Assembly (NCBI GenBank): GCA_033063855.1
Contig: CP093829.1
Coordinates: 3,854,243 to 3,918,242 of the forward strand
Origin: Smittia aterrima
Taxonomy: Eukaryota > Arthropoda > Insecta > Diptera > Chironomidae
DNA: 64,000 bases
Direction of reading: 5' to 3'
The notes under the pieces are model-generated. The model saw only the letters and a list, made by a program, of their open reading frames with translations. It was not told the origin of the DNA and searched no databases. Shown piece after piece: positions 44,305 to 57,775 of this stretch. The translations under genes were made by a program, and so were the position numbers. Position 1 is the first letter of the stretch; the number at the start of each line of letters is the position of its first letter.

Positions 44305-47300
44305 ATGATGAATCCAAGTCAAGGCAACAAAAACAAAAATCCCTTGCTGAGCAGCGCAGTGATGGGAGGATTCGAGGAGTTTTCTGGAAGTGGAATTGTT
44401 TTGACTGCAGCTGGTAAGTAAAACTAGGCCAAATTCTTTACTTTTAAGTTTTTTATTCTTCATTTGTTTTTGTACTCATTCAAATTATTAATTGTGAATA
44501 TTTCTCCTTTGACAAAGGAAACAAACATAACATTGTCAAAATTTTAAATCAGATAATAGTTGTCTCTTCATTCTCAACCACCAAATCAGTGTTTTCATTC
44601 TTGAGTTCGTTCTCGTAAACTTCTCTCAGCTCAGAGTCGATTGGCTTAAGCCGGTTGCCCAGAACAAGCGTTATCTGCAAATAAAAATCAAAGTTTCGAT
44701 TTCCTTTCGAGTGGTTTATTATCACAAGTTCATCATACCAATCCCATTTCGCCGTCTGCGCGGAAAGCATGATTAGGAACATAAATGACATCACCTCCAG
44801 TTCTCAATGCCAATTGTCCTAAGAATCCCGTTTGTCTTACCGCTGTTGTCGAATTTGTATTGAGCACATGGTTTTTCTCATCAAAAATAATGAGATAGAG
44901 CTTTAAACGGAATGAAATTAAGAAATGGGAGAAGGAAGAATAATCTTCAACTCACTCGAATCCTCTTCTTGAGTAGAATCATTGAAGCTGGCTGCTGATG
45001 CTCTGTATCATTTGGAAGCTTGTCGGTTGATAAGAATATTGCGCTGTCATAGGGAATTAATTGGCCAGTTCTAATGATGCTGTAATACGTTTTGCTCTCT
45101 TGTGTTGTAACATTCTCTTCTCTGACTCTGTCCAATGTTGCCATCATTGCGCGAGTGTTCGTCAAGTTGTATGTGCTTTTAATTCCTGTAATCAAGTTGT
45201 AAATATTTTAAATCGATAAGGGAGGTTATGACTTGCCTTCTGAATCATATGAGACCACCATAATGTCTAACAATGAGTTCGGTTTAAGAGCTGCCTTCCA
45301 TAATTTCTTCGCTTTTAATAGTGGGTTTGATTTCTTATCAATCAAAGCGGCAATCGGTGATCTCAAATGACTGTCTTCAACGTAATGTCTCAGCAGCTCA
45401 TTCGGGCGCGTTTTGTAGATTTCAATCTTTTTTGGTTTTTTAGATGTGGGCGGTTGAATAGTTGTTTCGTCTTCGCCTATGTCAATACTTGTTACATTAA
45501 TTTCCGCATCGAGTTCAGCAATCGGTGTCGTGTCTTCGTCAATCAAGATTTCTAGGGTTTCATCGTCGTTATGCTCAGACTTCGGGATGATGATATCATC
45601 AATTTTCATTTCGTAAAGTCGCGGTTTGATAGCTTTTGAGTTTATCTGTCTTATAGGAATTTCGAATTGTTCGTGTTTAACGGCGACGACGAAAGGAGCT
45701 TCTGTGTATGTTTCAAACGGCTGTTCTGTTGATTCAGACGCAACGTGCTTCGTAAACAGCGGGCTTGGCGATGATACGAGTTCTTCCTGTTTGGAAACTG
45801 TTGATGTCACAATTGGTGGGATTATTTCGGTCCTAGTTTCATAATTAATTGTTGTCAGCTCATCGAGCGAATCGTCGCTGTCTTCAAATCTCATCTCCAT
45901 ATACTTGTTACTAAGAGGTGCTACCAATGTGTCCTGTGCGTAACTTAGTTTCGTCCATTGCAACATCAAAAGCAAAATAAATATCGTTTGTTTCATGTTT
46001 GTCTTCATTGCAGTTCAATTCTCCGTCGATCTTCAGTTGTATCAAAAAAATTGTCTCAAATCACAATCTTAATTTTTACGCTTGTCGAATTCTCGATGAA
46101 GAGTTTTATCATCACTGCAACCGAAAAAAAATGTTTGAAAAATAAGATTTTAATGACCTTAAGGCTTTGCTAAAACAGTTTTTAATTAGTCGTCGAGAAA
46201 AAGTTAATAACATCACAAGTTTTGCTCGCTTGCTTTGTACAAACACTCGACGAATGTTTTCTGTTTGCTTTAATTCAAAAAATTTCTTTCACTCAGAATT
46301 ATTTACATTGTTGAAATGTTAAATGAGACAACGAATGGCGTTAGAGTTTGCACTTCATTAATTATTGTTTTTGTGGTCGGAAACATTTTCGCAACTCTGA
46401 AAGCAGTTCTCGAATTAATTTTCACTTGAGTGATTCACCAATAACACGAAGACGAAAAGAGTTGTCATGTGATATTGACGCTTGAGCAGAGTCTGGAATT
46501 CATTTGTTTTGATACGATCCTTTTCGGGGTTATCAAACGCTCGCGATCCTGCTTTTGTTACCTTACAAGAAAGAGAAATATTTCAAGTGAACTCTTGTTA
46601 TCGCTGAGTCTCTCTTGCGATCGCAATTTTTTCTGCTAACGCTTTAAAATCACTCGCGAATTTCTTCACCAAATGTTTGCTTAGCTTTTAAATCTTTTCT
46701 TGCTATTAGCGCGGTCCAAAAATCCCAAAAGTCGATTACGTCGTCGTCTTTTTATTTTGTTGTGAAATATTCTTAGCGAAACACCAAACCAAGCAGCAAA
46801 GTCTATCGTGAGATGATCATTAACGAATATTTTTTAATCCGGTAGCGTAAGCAAAGCGGATTCTGTTTCTCGCTTAACTCGTCGAACTTCTCAACCTTTC
46901 AAACCTTCAAGTGTGCAAGTAATTAAACATTTGACAAAATCTTTATGAAGTTTTAAACTTTTTTACGATAATTGTTGTCCGATCGAATCGTGCCAATGAC
47001 TTCTCTCTTTCAAATGTCTTTTCTCACTACCAAATGTTTTTTTTTTTTTGTGATCCGATTATATAATTTGCCGAATCAAATATAAAGACTTCAATAATCT
47101 TTCGCCGGTTGTAGTGGTTTTATCAACTCTTCGGTTTAATTTGCTCCAAAAAATATTTAACTGGGAGAGATGAAATTAATGTCTTTCTTCTCCTTACTAA
47201 ATAAATATTTTTCTCCTCAATATTCAGACCTTTTCTTCTCACATCACATGTATAAATTATCAGTTTATATTTCCACACCGGTTTGCAAATTACGAGCTTG

Positions 47301-50300
47301 CTTTTTTTTCATATTTCTTTTTTCGGAGTGTTGGAGTTTAAGCCACGCTGCGATTTTGTTAATTATTTAATTTCAAACGGCTACGAGCCCCGAAGTTTAT
47401 TTATTTATTACTCTCGAAAGGCATAAGCATACAAAAATTGCTTTGCCGATTTGATTGGCGCACGTCGTATGCTTGAGAGCGAGAGCAACAAATTAATATT
47501 TACAACAAACATTTTTATTGAATTGAGTGAATGTTATTTGAGTTTCCTTGAGAAAGATGAAAAAAAGAAACACACTTTAAAAATTTTCACGTCTTAGCTT
47601 TAACATGAGTCGACTCAACGGCAAAGAATCGCCATAGCACTTGCGAAAATTAGAATGGAAAACAAAGTGTCGCTTGACACGTTCGTAATGATCATAAATT
47701 ATCACGTTTATTAACTAAAAATTTTATGCAATCGTCAGTGTGTCTGGTAGCTGTTGAACGAGAGAAACGCAATGCACAAAAAAAAAACTCCACGAAGCTC
47801 ACGCTTTACCTGAACTTTGCTTCTTGCATGTTCAACATATAAAATGAAACTGAAAGCGAAGTGAGTGAGACGTTTGTGGGAAAGACACAACAGAGAAGGA
47901 AAAATATGAGGTGAACATGTGTGTTGGGGTTCGTTTGATTGGCATGGAGGCGACAGCAGACAATCGTACTGCAAAGCTTTAAAGGAGAATGCGAAGAGAA
48001 CAGCGTATCCACAAACACAAGGAACCTCTGTCCACGATTCGCTCGTTTCTCGTGTTTCTTAACCGCATTAAATGTTGTAGTCGCTTTTTCGGACTCGCGC
48101 TTGTTTTTTTGCGAGTCCTCGCTGTCCATTGAATTCGTATTACATAGCACACCGAACATGAAAGAGAAAAATTTAAATTACTTATTTTCATTGAAATTCC
48201 TTTGCTACTTCACATTCCTGAGCAATCGAATGGGTTTACTCGCGTTTTTCTCGCTCTCTCTCTTCTTTCGGGCATTTCGTATTGTTTATTGAAATAAATA
48301 ACTGAGCTCTACAAACAAAGTAAACACGTTGCTTTTAAATTTTCACGATCATCAGCCAATGCAGTTCATTATCGTTTTATCAGCTTCTGAATTCGTTTTT
48401 TTTTCCTCTTCGTTTTAATGCCCCGCGGTGATGGGTCGAGGCAGTTGTCGTCGTATCTGCAACTTTACACGATCATTATGTTTTTGGTTTTATAATGAGG
48501 ATGATGCTTCGAAGGGAAAAAAATGATGTCACTGTTTAACGATCAAAACGACTTCGCTCTTGATTGATTCTCTTGAAACGACAAGATCAAGGACACTTAT
48601 GCTTCGTGTCGAATGCCATATTTACCGCATGCGATGGTTACCGTGAATTTAATTCATTTCATGAAGTGATCCAAGAAGATCGATCGATTATGTTTTTTTA
48701 TGGAATTTCACGAGGAATTTCAAACTCGAGTATAAAAGCACCAGCAGAGCAAAGTGTTGAAAACAATAGAGAAAGGAATGCTTTTAAATTTCTGTTGCTG
48801 ACTCATGGCAAACTCTAAAGATTTGTTCCTTTTCTCTCTCTCGTATCTGATTTTCGTGTATATTTGGACAGCATAACAACAAAAGTGCTGTTTATCTCGT
48901 GCTGCTGGATGCTCGGCTGCGGGCACGAAAGGAATGCGGGGAAAAAGGAAAAGAATTTCATCTTATTATGGCAAAAGAAACATAATGAACTAACCGAAAA
49001 AAGCAATAACAACGAAGAGGAGAAAATCTGGAATTCCATTTGAAAAAGAATAAAAAAAAATCTGAAATAAAATCTTGCAAGATCGATCTGTTGAGTCGTG
49101 TCGGCAATTGACCAATGGAAGCTCATTATTCCTTCAACAAAGTAAGAAGACGTCACCGTTTGACAGACCAAATGAAATTCCAGAGTTCGCATATAACACA
49201 ACGAAAAGTGATGTTTAACTTGATGTTGTTCGCCTTCTCGTGCTCTTCTCACTTTTCTGGAATATGTTTTTTTTCTTCATATCTTTGAGCTCTGATTAAT
49301 GTTTTTTGCGATACAAAGTTGAACGTCATCATCATTAACCAAATAATCGCACGATTCTTCAGAAGAATGTTCTTTCGTTTCGCTTTAAACTGTCTTCAAA
49401 TGAGAGTGAAGCACTAAACTGTTTTTTTCTTTTCTTTCTTTTTGCATTGCAAATATCATGCTGCGACTTCTTTTCGACGAAATATAAGGAATGTCATCGC
49501 TCGAGCTCATAAATCTGACGAAAACTGTGCTAACAAAATTTATTCCGCGATTCCGGCTCAAAAAACAAATTTTCTAGGAGCGTTAGCTTTACTGGTGACC
49601 AAGCATAAAGCGCATCGTGTTAAATGCCAATAAAAACGAATGTCGAGGGAGCAAGTTTGTCGACGAAAAATTGCATTTGGCACATTTAAGCAATTTATAG
49701 TTTCATATTTGGGCTTTTTATCGTCGCGCTTGTAACGGCTTAAGCATCGCTCTTTACATAATTTGAATGAGCTAATGCAAAACATTGAGCGACTCGCCTT
49801 TTCTGGGCTTCTCTATTCAATATTTGATGGTCAACGAGTGGTTAAAATATTCGATGTCATATTCGGATGTAAATTAAATGATGTGGTGTTGTGATGAGAG
49901 GGAAATATGACAATCGATGATAATGAAGCCACTAGAGAGATTATTTATTTATTATCCTGCATCGAATTTAATGAACTCATCGAGTTGTTAAATAATTTTG
50001 TTTACCTGCAAGTCCGGCAATCGAATCGTCTTTCTTTCTCAAGGTTACGGACAGGGAACTGCTTAGAAATGCTCATCGAGTGCTCGTCGTAAAGACAACA
50101 TCAACTCGCAATAAATGTTTTATGACCACAATTTGAGGTTTCGCTTTGCCTCCTTTCCTTCTCAAGCACGTAATCAATATTCTCCGCTAGCTGTTTCGTG
50201 AGGTGCCGCAAGCGTAATATTACACTTAAAATCAATCAGAGAATTGGGGAACGATTTGATTAAACAATGAAGTCGCGAGCGATAAAACAATCAACTTCGA

Positions 50301-53300
50301 ATTTCGTTTTAAATAAGATTGAAGTAGAGTCTAATAAAAAGAGTAACCACAAATAAATTTCTTTATATTTTACAGAGAAACCCGTTTTTACGATCGGAAC
50401 TGCATCGATTGGCGACACTGACAGCTTTAGTGATGTGAGCTTGGACCGTGATGGAGTGTCTGACACAGCAAGTCAACACATTGAGCCGCCGAGCAGCTTC
50501 TATAGTCCTCTGGCGGAACTTGATTCCATGGGCAATTTGCAAAACGCTTCATCAGCTCCGACATTGGACTTGAGTCAAGATCATCCACAAATCGATGCAA
50601 ATTTAAATCCGATATCTGCGGCTTTGGCTCAGCTTCCGAATGCAGCGTCAACTGTTTTTTCAACATTTTCAAGCATAATAAAAGGTTCCGGATCACCGCA
50701 CGAGCAGCAAACTGCAGCACCAATACAAATGCATGAGCCTTCAAATTTAGCTGTCAGTGCTCCAAGCTTCGATCCAAACGCTCCTCCGCCAACGTTTTTT
50801 TCACCAACAGATGATATGATCTTCAAGAAGTTAACCGTTGAACCCGCGACTAACAACACGTTTCGACTGGGCGGTAATAAAAAGAAAACTTACGCTCACA
50901 TTCCTGGTTTGAGTTCACATCAACAATCGCAAGCTGCTCAATCATTTCCTGGTCCTAATTCGATGATGCCGCCAATGCCGTCGCAACCAGTCATGCAGCA
51001 AGAGATATCAAGTAATTATCAAGAGCAATATCAACCGCAGCCAGCTCAGGATTTGTATCCGAATCAACAACAACAGGAGCCGGAAAAGCCAAGCATGTTC
51101 TCTTTGACATCGCTCTTACCATCTCAATTGCTAGAGAAAATTCCATCGACGAAAAATTTATTTGGAATGTCTGAATCAACACCGAACAATGATCAGTCGC
51201 GATTTAATCAAAACGAAGGCTTAAGCGTGTTGACATCGAATTTTGATCAAGCACCGCCAACAAATTTATTTAATCCGCCACCTGACGCATCAAATTCGTT
51301 TTATGGAGTTTCGGCATCTCATCAAGCACAAAATGTTCAACAACAAAACGTAAATTATTTCAATCCACAAACGTTCAATAACGCTCCGATCAATCCGCCG
51401 TCAAACGCATTTGATCAATCTGATGCAAAGGCTGATCAATTCTCTCAAGTGCAGTCGATTGAAAATAAGCAAACATTCGCTCCACCGCCGATTCAACAAA
51501 CGACGCCTAATCTGACTATGCCACCTCAAGACGTCTCAATGAATCAAACTGTTTTCAATACGAATCCATTTCCGAAAATTGAAGCAATGCCAGCAGCTTC
51601 CAATTGTCCACCACCAACATTCTTCAATCCAATGCAAGCTTCGGATATGTTCAAGTCGACTCAGAGTAATGAAGGAAAACCTTCCAATCCGTACAGCAGC
51701 AGATTATCTCGTGGAATTGGAATGTACAAAACTCGGCCGATCACTGAAACAACGAACATTCAACCTGTTATGATGCCTCCAATGCCCGACACTTCGAGTT
51801 TCTTCAATCCGAATGCAACGCAAGGACAAGCAGTGATGCCACCTTCATCGAATGAACCATATCCAGCGCCTCCAATAAATAATTTCCCTGGTCAAATGAC
51901 GATTAACGAAGCTACTAACGTTCAACCTGTTATGATGCCACCGCTGCCCGCAACTCCAAATTTGTTTAATCCAAATGCAACTCAAGGTTCAAACAACATT
52001 ACTCCCCAGTTGCCTCCTACACCATCGATTGAACAATATTCAGGATTTCCATCTGCAAATTTCCCTGGTCAAATGACGACAAGTGAAGCTAAAATTAAAC
52101 CATACTGCTTGATGCCTCAGGTGCCCGATAATTCAACTTTCTTTAATCCGAATGCAAATCAAGGACAAGCTGTGTTGCCACCTTCATCAAATGAACAATA
52201 TTCAGGATTTCCAACATCGAATTTCCCAGGACAAATGACGATTAATGAATCAAACGTTCATCCTGTGGTGATGACTCCAAACTTATTGCCCGAAACTCCA
52301 AACTTCTTCAATCCAAATGCAATGCAAGGATCGACCAACATTGCTCCCCAGTTGCCACCTACGTCGATTGAACAATATTCAGGATTTCCATCACCGAATT
52401 TTCCTGGTCAAATGACGACAAGTGAAGCAAACGTTCAACCAGTTACGATCCCATCGTTGCCTGAAACTTCGAACTTCTTCAATCATAATGCAAATCAAGG
52501 ACAAAACAACGTTGCTCCCCAGTTGCCTACGAATGAACAATATCCATTGGCTTCACAATTCGAGCAGCAAGCTTCATCTAGACCACCATCAATTCCACCT
52601 TTGCCCATTGGTCATTATCAAAATGCTGCACCTGCTAGCGATACTGCAACAGATGGCACGCAGTCGCCTCTTTGCACAGAAATTTTGAATCAAGTATCTT
52701 CAACTCCAATTAAAGTCGATGAGTCAATAATTTCTCCAAACGTTCGCCAGTTCCCGTCACACATTTCACAAAACAACGCAAGCAGCATGTTCTTTGATTC
52801 ACCAAAAGCTTCAATCGAACGAAAACAAGATCCCATAAAAAGCGAAGTCACTCAAAAGTCAGATCTAAATGTAGTTGAAGGGAATAATCTCTTATCAGCT
52901 TCAAGCTTCTTCGAGCCAGCACCTTCTGTTCCTCAATTCGAAAGCACACAATTATCAGATGATTCATCTCCAGTGAACTTTTTCCAATCGGATTTGGCAG
53001 CTACAGCTGAGGCAGCTCCTAATTTAAATAATGGATTACCTGAGAAGTCATCAGTAGCGAACTTCTTCACAAGTCATTCATCACGAAATTCCCTCAGTCA
53101 TCTAAAAGCTAACGATGACACTGAAAGTGTAAAATCGTTCAACAGCTTATCAGTTCAAGCTTCCGTTTATGACAATTCTACTGACTTTGCTGATAAACTT
53201 GATAGCATGAGCATTACGTCAGGAAACATTGGAAGTAATCTCAGCCTTTTTGCTACATCAGAATTAGATTCAAGTTTGCTACCGAAACCAGTTCAATTCG

Positions 53301-54795
53301 AATCGCTTGTTCCGAAATTCCTTGATGAACAAGCAACGACAACTCTTCGCACGACAATATCACCAGCTCCCTCTCTAACAAAAAGTTATCGACCTGTTTA
53401 TCGTCATTGGTTCTACCAAAGTCTCTATTGGCATCCTTTTGCTATGACAGATTCTTTAGCTCTTGATGATGCACTTGCAAAGGGAACTGAAATCGTTGTT
53501 ACTGATGGTGGAAGATTCGAGGTCAACATGAAAGACCGAAAACGATCGTCAATTTATTGGTCGAGTGGACAGAACTTAGTTCGCCGCTGCTCATGGTTCT
53601 ATAAGAATCCAAATGGAGCTGAAGAAAATATGATTCCATTCGACGAGACAATTGCTGATTTTATGGAAAACGAATACGAAAAGGCGATCACAAACAACAC
53701 TTGGAGCATTCAATTACAAATTCCGAACACTGAACATTATTTGACAATCGTCGATGCAAACACTATTGAGTATCAAGAGTTGGGACAGTTCCTGGTTGTT
53801 AAACGTGGCGTTTTTGACTTTGTTATCGATGATGGAGAAGAAGGCCCAATCGATCATCTGATAATTTCAATAAGTAACTTTGGCGACAAGATTGACGAGA
53901 GTGGTAAGAAAAAATAAATTTATTTAATTGAGATCGATTGTAAACATGTTATTTATTTAAACAGCTGACGAGCTTCGTTCGAAATGCATGGAAACAATTT
54001 GCCATTATTACAGCGAAGCAAAAGACTGCGGGCAAATTGGGAGACTTGAAGTTTTGCCGGTGAAGTTAAACTCGGTTGACGTTCTTAAGATGAAGGAAAC
54101 GAACGCAATGATTGAAGACTCGCCAGGAGGAAATTCTGACTTAATGAAATCATCGACTTATCAAGATGCGATCATGAAAACTGCTTTCTATTGCAATGAA
54201 ACTTATTATCAAGTAAGTGAATTTTTAAGAAGCGTAAAAATTGTAATCTAATTATTAATCCTTCAATTAGAAAATCATGGAACATCTCGCATTCACTTTG
54301 AATGAATTAACGTCCAAATTCACTCAACGCAATCCCGGTTTCAAAGGAGAATTCTCTATTATCGCTACATCGTTTGAAGCTTTGTTCCTTTTCGATCTTT
54401 TGCTGAACCAAGAATCGGCTTCGGATTTCTGGAAACTGAACTTCAAGGTGTCAAACTTCTACGCTTTCGGGATGCCATCGAATTTACTGACAATAAGAAA
54501 TTTGGAAAAGCTTCAAAACAATTTCGACTTGCGAATGTGCAAAAAGTTCTTAAATATTGTTCATCGTTTGGATCCGATTGCGCAACGCATCGAACCACTT
54601 ATCAACCCAGAGTTCTCCAAGTATCCACCTGAATCAATCGAAAGCCAAGCTTTGAATCGAACCGATTACACGATTGCCGACGGATCATCGCTCGAGTTAT
54701 TCAGTTTGAAAAATTACTTCACTTCGGAGTTGATCATCTTAAGAATCACAAACGAAATTTACGGAGCTTTGAAAATGGACTCGGGTAGCTTGTAG
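44305..54795 (+). CDS. SEC23IP/DDHD-like protein with degenerate lipase motifs
   Basis: Related to SEC23-interacting protein p125 and intracellular phospholipase A1 (fly PAPLA1). Exons 44,305-44,413, 50,376-53,903, 53,965-54,212 and 54,271-54,795 give about 1,469 residues. Order: a long Pro/Asn/Gln-rich region with many FFNP and PPP motifs, of the kind that binds SEC23; a WWE-like domain (YRHWFYQSLYWHPF to EYQELGQF, about 53,400-53,790); a lipase-like core; and a C-terminal DDHD-like part (HRLDPIAQRIEPLI). The enzyme signatures are altered. The HGIG segment expected after DHL reads SNFG, the GHSLG serine elbow reads ATSFE in FSIIATSFEALFLFDLL, and the late SH..YW histidine is not found. A catalytically dead, ER-exit-site scaffold is inferred. 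The 6-kb first intron contains a gene on the other strand. The 3' end converges on ClC-b, 164 bp apart. Confidence 0.85.
44549..46008 (-). CDS. Nested secreted protein of unknown function
   Basis: Lies wholly inside the first intron of the SEC23IP-like gene, on the opposite strand. Exons 46,008-45,237, 45,185-44,956, 44,900-44,739 and 44,674-44,549 keep frame and give 429 residues. An N-terminal signal peptide (KQTIFILLLMLQWTKLSYA) is followed by a Glu/Asp/Thr/Ser-rich low-complexity half and a more structured half (from IYKTRPNELLRHYV to ALRTGGDVIYVPNHAF). Possible N-glycosylation sites are present (NVT, NST). The first intron must use a GC donor (GAAG|GCAAGT), which is the only way to keep frame. 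No family recognised; an extracellular protein is inferred from the signal peptide alone. Confidence 0.75.
46009..50375. other. First intron of the SEC23IP-like gene, remaining part
   Basis: No gene recognised on either strand. It holds the upstream region of the nested gene at its left side. Overlapping ORFs near 47,800-48,300 and 48,800-49,250 lie on both strands in low-complexity DNA and are not supported. Confidence 0.6.
51740..52570 (+). repeat. Five tandem 54-59-residue repeats in the SEC23IP-like protein
   Basis: Each unit runs from xxEAxNVQPVMMPPLP through FFNPNAxQG and EQYSGFP to NFPGQMT. Unit ends alternate: units 1 and 3 carry GQAV(M/L)PPSSNE, units 2, 4 and 5 carry NN(I/V)(A/T)PQLP, which suggests that a two-unit block was duplicated. 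The repeats lie in the disordered N-terminal region. Confidence 0.85.
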
Positions 54796-54959
54796 GTTGT
54801 TGTTGATTTTGAGTCTAAATAATATCTTTATTAAGTTATATAAAAGAAAATATCATAAAATATAAAATAAATCTTTTTATGTCTTAATATTAATACGTAT
54901 ATGAGGTCAACCGTGTGATCTCATCCTTCATGGCTCTGTCTAGCGATCTCAATGGAATT

Positions 54960-57365
54960 TCAAATCTTGAGAAAGTCTTTACGTGAAATGATTCCAGAAA
55001 CGTGATTATCAGCGTCGACAACAACAAGGTGACGCAATCCGAGCGCACGGAAGAGCATGAAGATTCGAGGCACTGATGTTAATTGATTCACAGTGTAAGG
55101 CGATGGGTTCATGAATATTTCCAAACTGATTGTGTGCTTCTTAGCATCTGCAGCCGTAATATCAATATCTTTAATCGATGGGAATCGCGGGTATTCATTG
55201 CGGAAGTCTTCAATTGAGATTAGTGGTTCCCAGAAGCGTTTCGTTTCTTCAAAGAATGAACGCTTAAGTATAATCACGAGTTGCGATCGTAAAATGAAGC
55301 CTCGAAGTCTTCCATTTTCTACATTTGGGGCGTCAACATCATCGACAACAGGGAACCCATTGAAAGTTGTAGTCCGAAGAATGTGAATTATGTTTTGAAC
55401 ACTCTCAATCATTCTTACACAGACCACATGATCGCTCATGATTCCCTTTGCTTTCTTCTGATTTATTTTTGAAGGTGCGTGCCAAGGAAGAATAGGAACT
55501 TTGTTTTGTTTGATTTGCGTATCATAAATTCCTTCGTTAAAATAATCGCCCATCCATTTGGCACTCGTTAATGTTACAATGATTGGTAGGGCGAACCTAT
55601 AGAAATAAATAAATATTACAAGTCTACTCGATCAAATAAGAATTTATTTCCACTTACCAAATATTGCCAGTCGTTTCGATTATGATGACAGCTAAGCTAA
55701 TTGTCATTCGAACTGTTCCGCCAAGCTGTGCAGCAGCGCCAATCAAGGCATACTTTCCTGGATTGATAAATTTGATTCCAGGAAAAGCGAGAGCGAGGAA
55801 AGACGCGACCAGTCGTCCCCATGCTGCGCCCGTTAAGAGGCAAGGAATGAAAATTCCGAGAGATACGTTCAATCCGTAAGTGATATTCGACAAGAAGAAA
55901 TAAATTGGCACAAAGACGAGCAATGTTAGGATTTGATGTGATCCTGGTGGGTCGTGGAATAACGATTTTACTGATGACTCAGGTGTTTGAAACCAAAGAG
56001 CAGCTGCTGCGTTGTATTCATTGTCCTCGCAGAAGAGTTGGACTGGAGTCAATGTTGGGTCGTTACCGAGAGGTCGGCAATCGTTGAGCAAATACATCAT
56101 AAAGCAGCCGAGTGTACAGCTTATAGTTGCGACAAGAACAGCTTCACATACTTTCAGCCAATTTTGTTTGATGAAGTGAGCTCGGAATTTATTCAATTTG
56201 TTGTTCAGTGATATCCATAAAGCGCCTGAGAGTCCTCCGATGATTCCCATTATAATATAAATTGGGAGTTCGTAGTATTGGAAAGGAAGAGCTTCAAACT
56301 CTCCCAAATTGAAGAGACCGTGGTACGTAAAGTTTTCAAGTCCGTGATATGCCGAAAGAACCAAATTCAAAGTGAAGGAACTCACAACGGAAGCGAAGAA
56401 TGTTCGCCAAATTAGAGATTGATTCCAGAAGCTTGCAGCTTCTTCAAGAGAGAACAAGAGACCACCAAGTGGAGCCTAGAGACAAATGATTGTTAGAAAT
56501 AAAGAAAATTGATATAACAATTAGAAACTTACTCCAAAAGCAGCTGCAACTCCAGCTGAAGCTCCTCCAACAACGAAATCACGCTTTTCGTGATCATCTC
56601 TAAAATATCTGAAGACACCAAAGTCTTTGTTGAAAGACGATGACTTTCCCTGTGAGATTCCAGCAGCAATTACAGCTCCACAATGAACCATCGGCCCTTC
56701 CTTGCCTCCAGCGAGTCCTCCAACAACAGAAGTTATCACACCAATTGCCTTAACAGCTAAAGTTTTCAGTCGAACGACCTTCGGGATTTTGATTCCATTC
56801 AAGTAACATTTTACTGCGGGAATTCCTGAACCAGCAGCAACAGGTTCGACGTACGTTACTAGAACTGATCCAAGAATCACAGGAACAACATTTGTCAAAA
56901 CGTAAAATATGTAGGGCATCACAAGATCTCCATGAGTAATGTTTTCCCTTACAGCTGCGAAGTAAACAAAAATGAATGTTGATAAAAACAAAATAATTAA
57001 GCTCTCGGATTACCCCTTTGCAAATAACTGTATTTGAAATAAGAGATCTCTTCAATGCTGATCGCAATAAAGCAACCAATCAGTGCAGTCAAGAATCCAA
57101 CGAGCAAGGAAATGATCCATCGGGCAAAGTCTTTTCGTATAGTGAATCTGTCTTTGTGACTTTCTTGTTCAGCTTCCAATAAGCGATTTTCGCATACGTC
57201 GTAATCCAGACTTTCATGTTTTGACTGTGGTTTCAATTGCGTGTGTGTTCTAAACACAATGGTTTGTTGGTTCTGTAAATTAAACAAAATTATTTCATCA
57301 TAACTTTATTATTTTGATTTGTTTACTTCTTCATCGTCCACGTTATTTATTAATGGCTCCTGCAT
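54960..57365 (-). CDS. ClC-b: ClC-b, CLC-7-type lysosomal Cl-/H+ exchanger
   Basis: CLC-7 family 2Cl-/H+ antiporter of late endosomes and lysosomes. Exons 57,365-57,327, 57,272-57,014, 56,954-56,533, 56,475-55,658 and 55,596-54,960 give 724 residues. Key residues are visible: GSGIP (chloride-binding Ser), GGKEGPMVH (gating Glu), LLFSLEEAASFW (proton Glu), GIFIP, and the Tyr of PGKYALIGAAAQLGG. Two CBS domains follow (about HVVCVRMIESVQN and MNPSPYTVNQLTSVP to LRHLVVVDADNHVSG). The start MQEPLI with an acidic cytosolic N terminus is the only ATG consistent with the splicing. In mammals the partner is OSTM1; nothing here shows it. Slightly shorter than human CLC-7 but complete in every domain. 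Confidence 0.94.
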
Positions 57366-57775
57366 CGTAATAGATCTTCCTGATTACGAGTTGGAACAAC
57401 TGAAAGTGCAATAAGTTGTCGTTGAACTTCAAGAGAAATTTAACTTTTTATTTCCCGCATCCGAACAATAGAAATTAACTTTTTGTTTTTCCTTCCCCTG
57501 CAAATTTAAATCAAGCGTCAGTTAAATCCTGAATTTGCAAAGTATGAATTGCATTTATTTGATTTGTTTTATCCACATCAACAGCAAATAATTTTATAAG
57601 TCATTGCATAAGCTTATTAGTTTTGAAGTTCATGAAATATTTTTATGAGTCATTCGTGTTTGCACGCTAAAAGCGTTTAAGGAAAAATAAAATATTAGCT
57701 TCGTCTTTCGTCTGTTGATTCTTCAACTCTCTTTTTCGTTATCCGTGATCTTTTGTTTGTTCTGATAAAAGAGAT

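Noticed and set aside
47806..49252. Several overlapping ORFs of 70-145 codons on both strands
   Set aside because: Located in an intron, low-complexity Phe/Ser-rich on both strands, no believable start context or splice structure.
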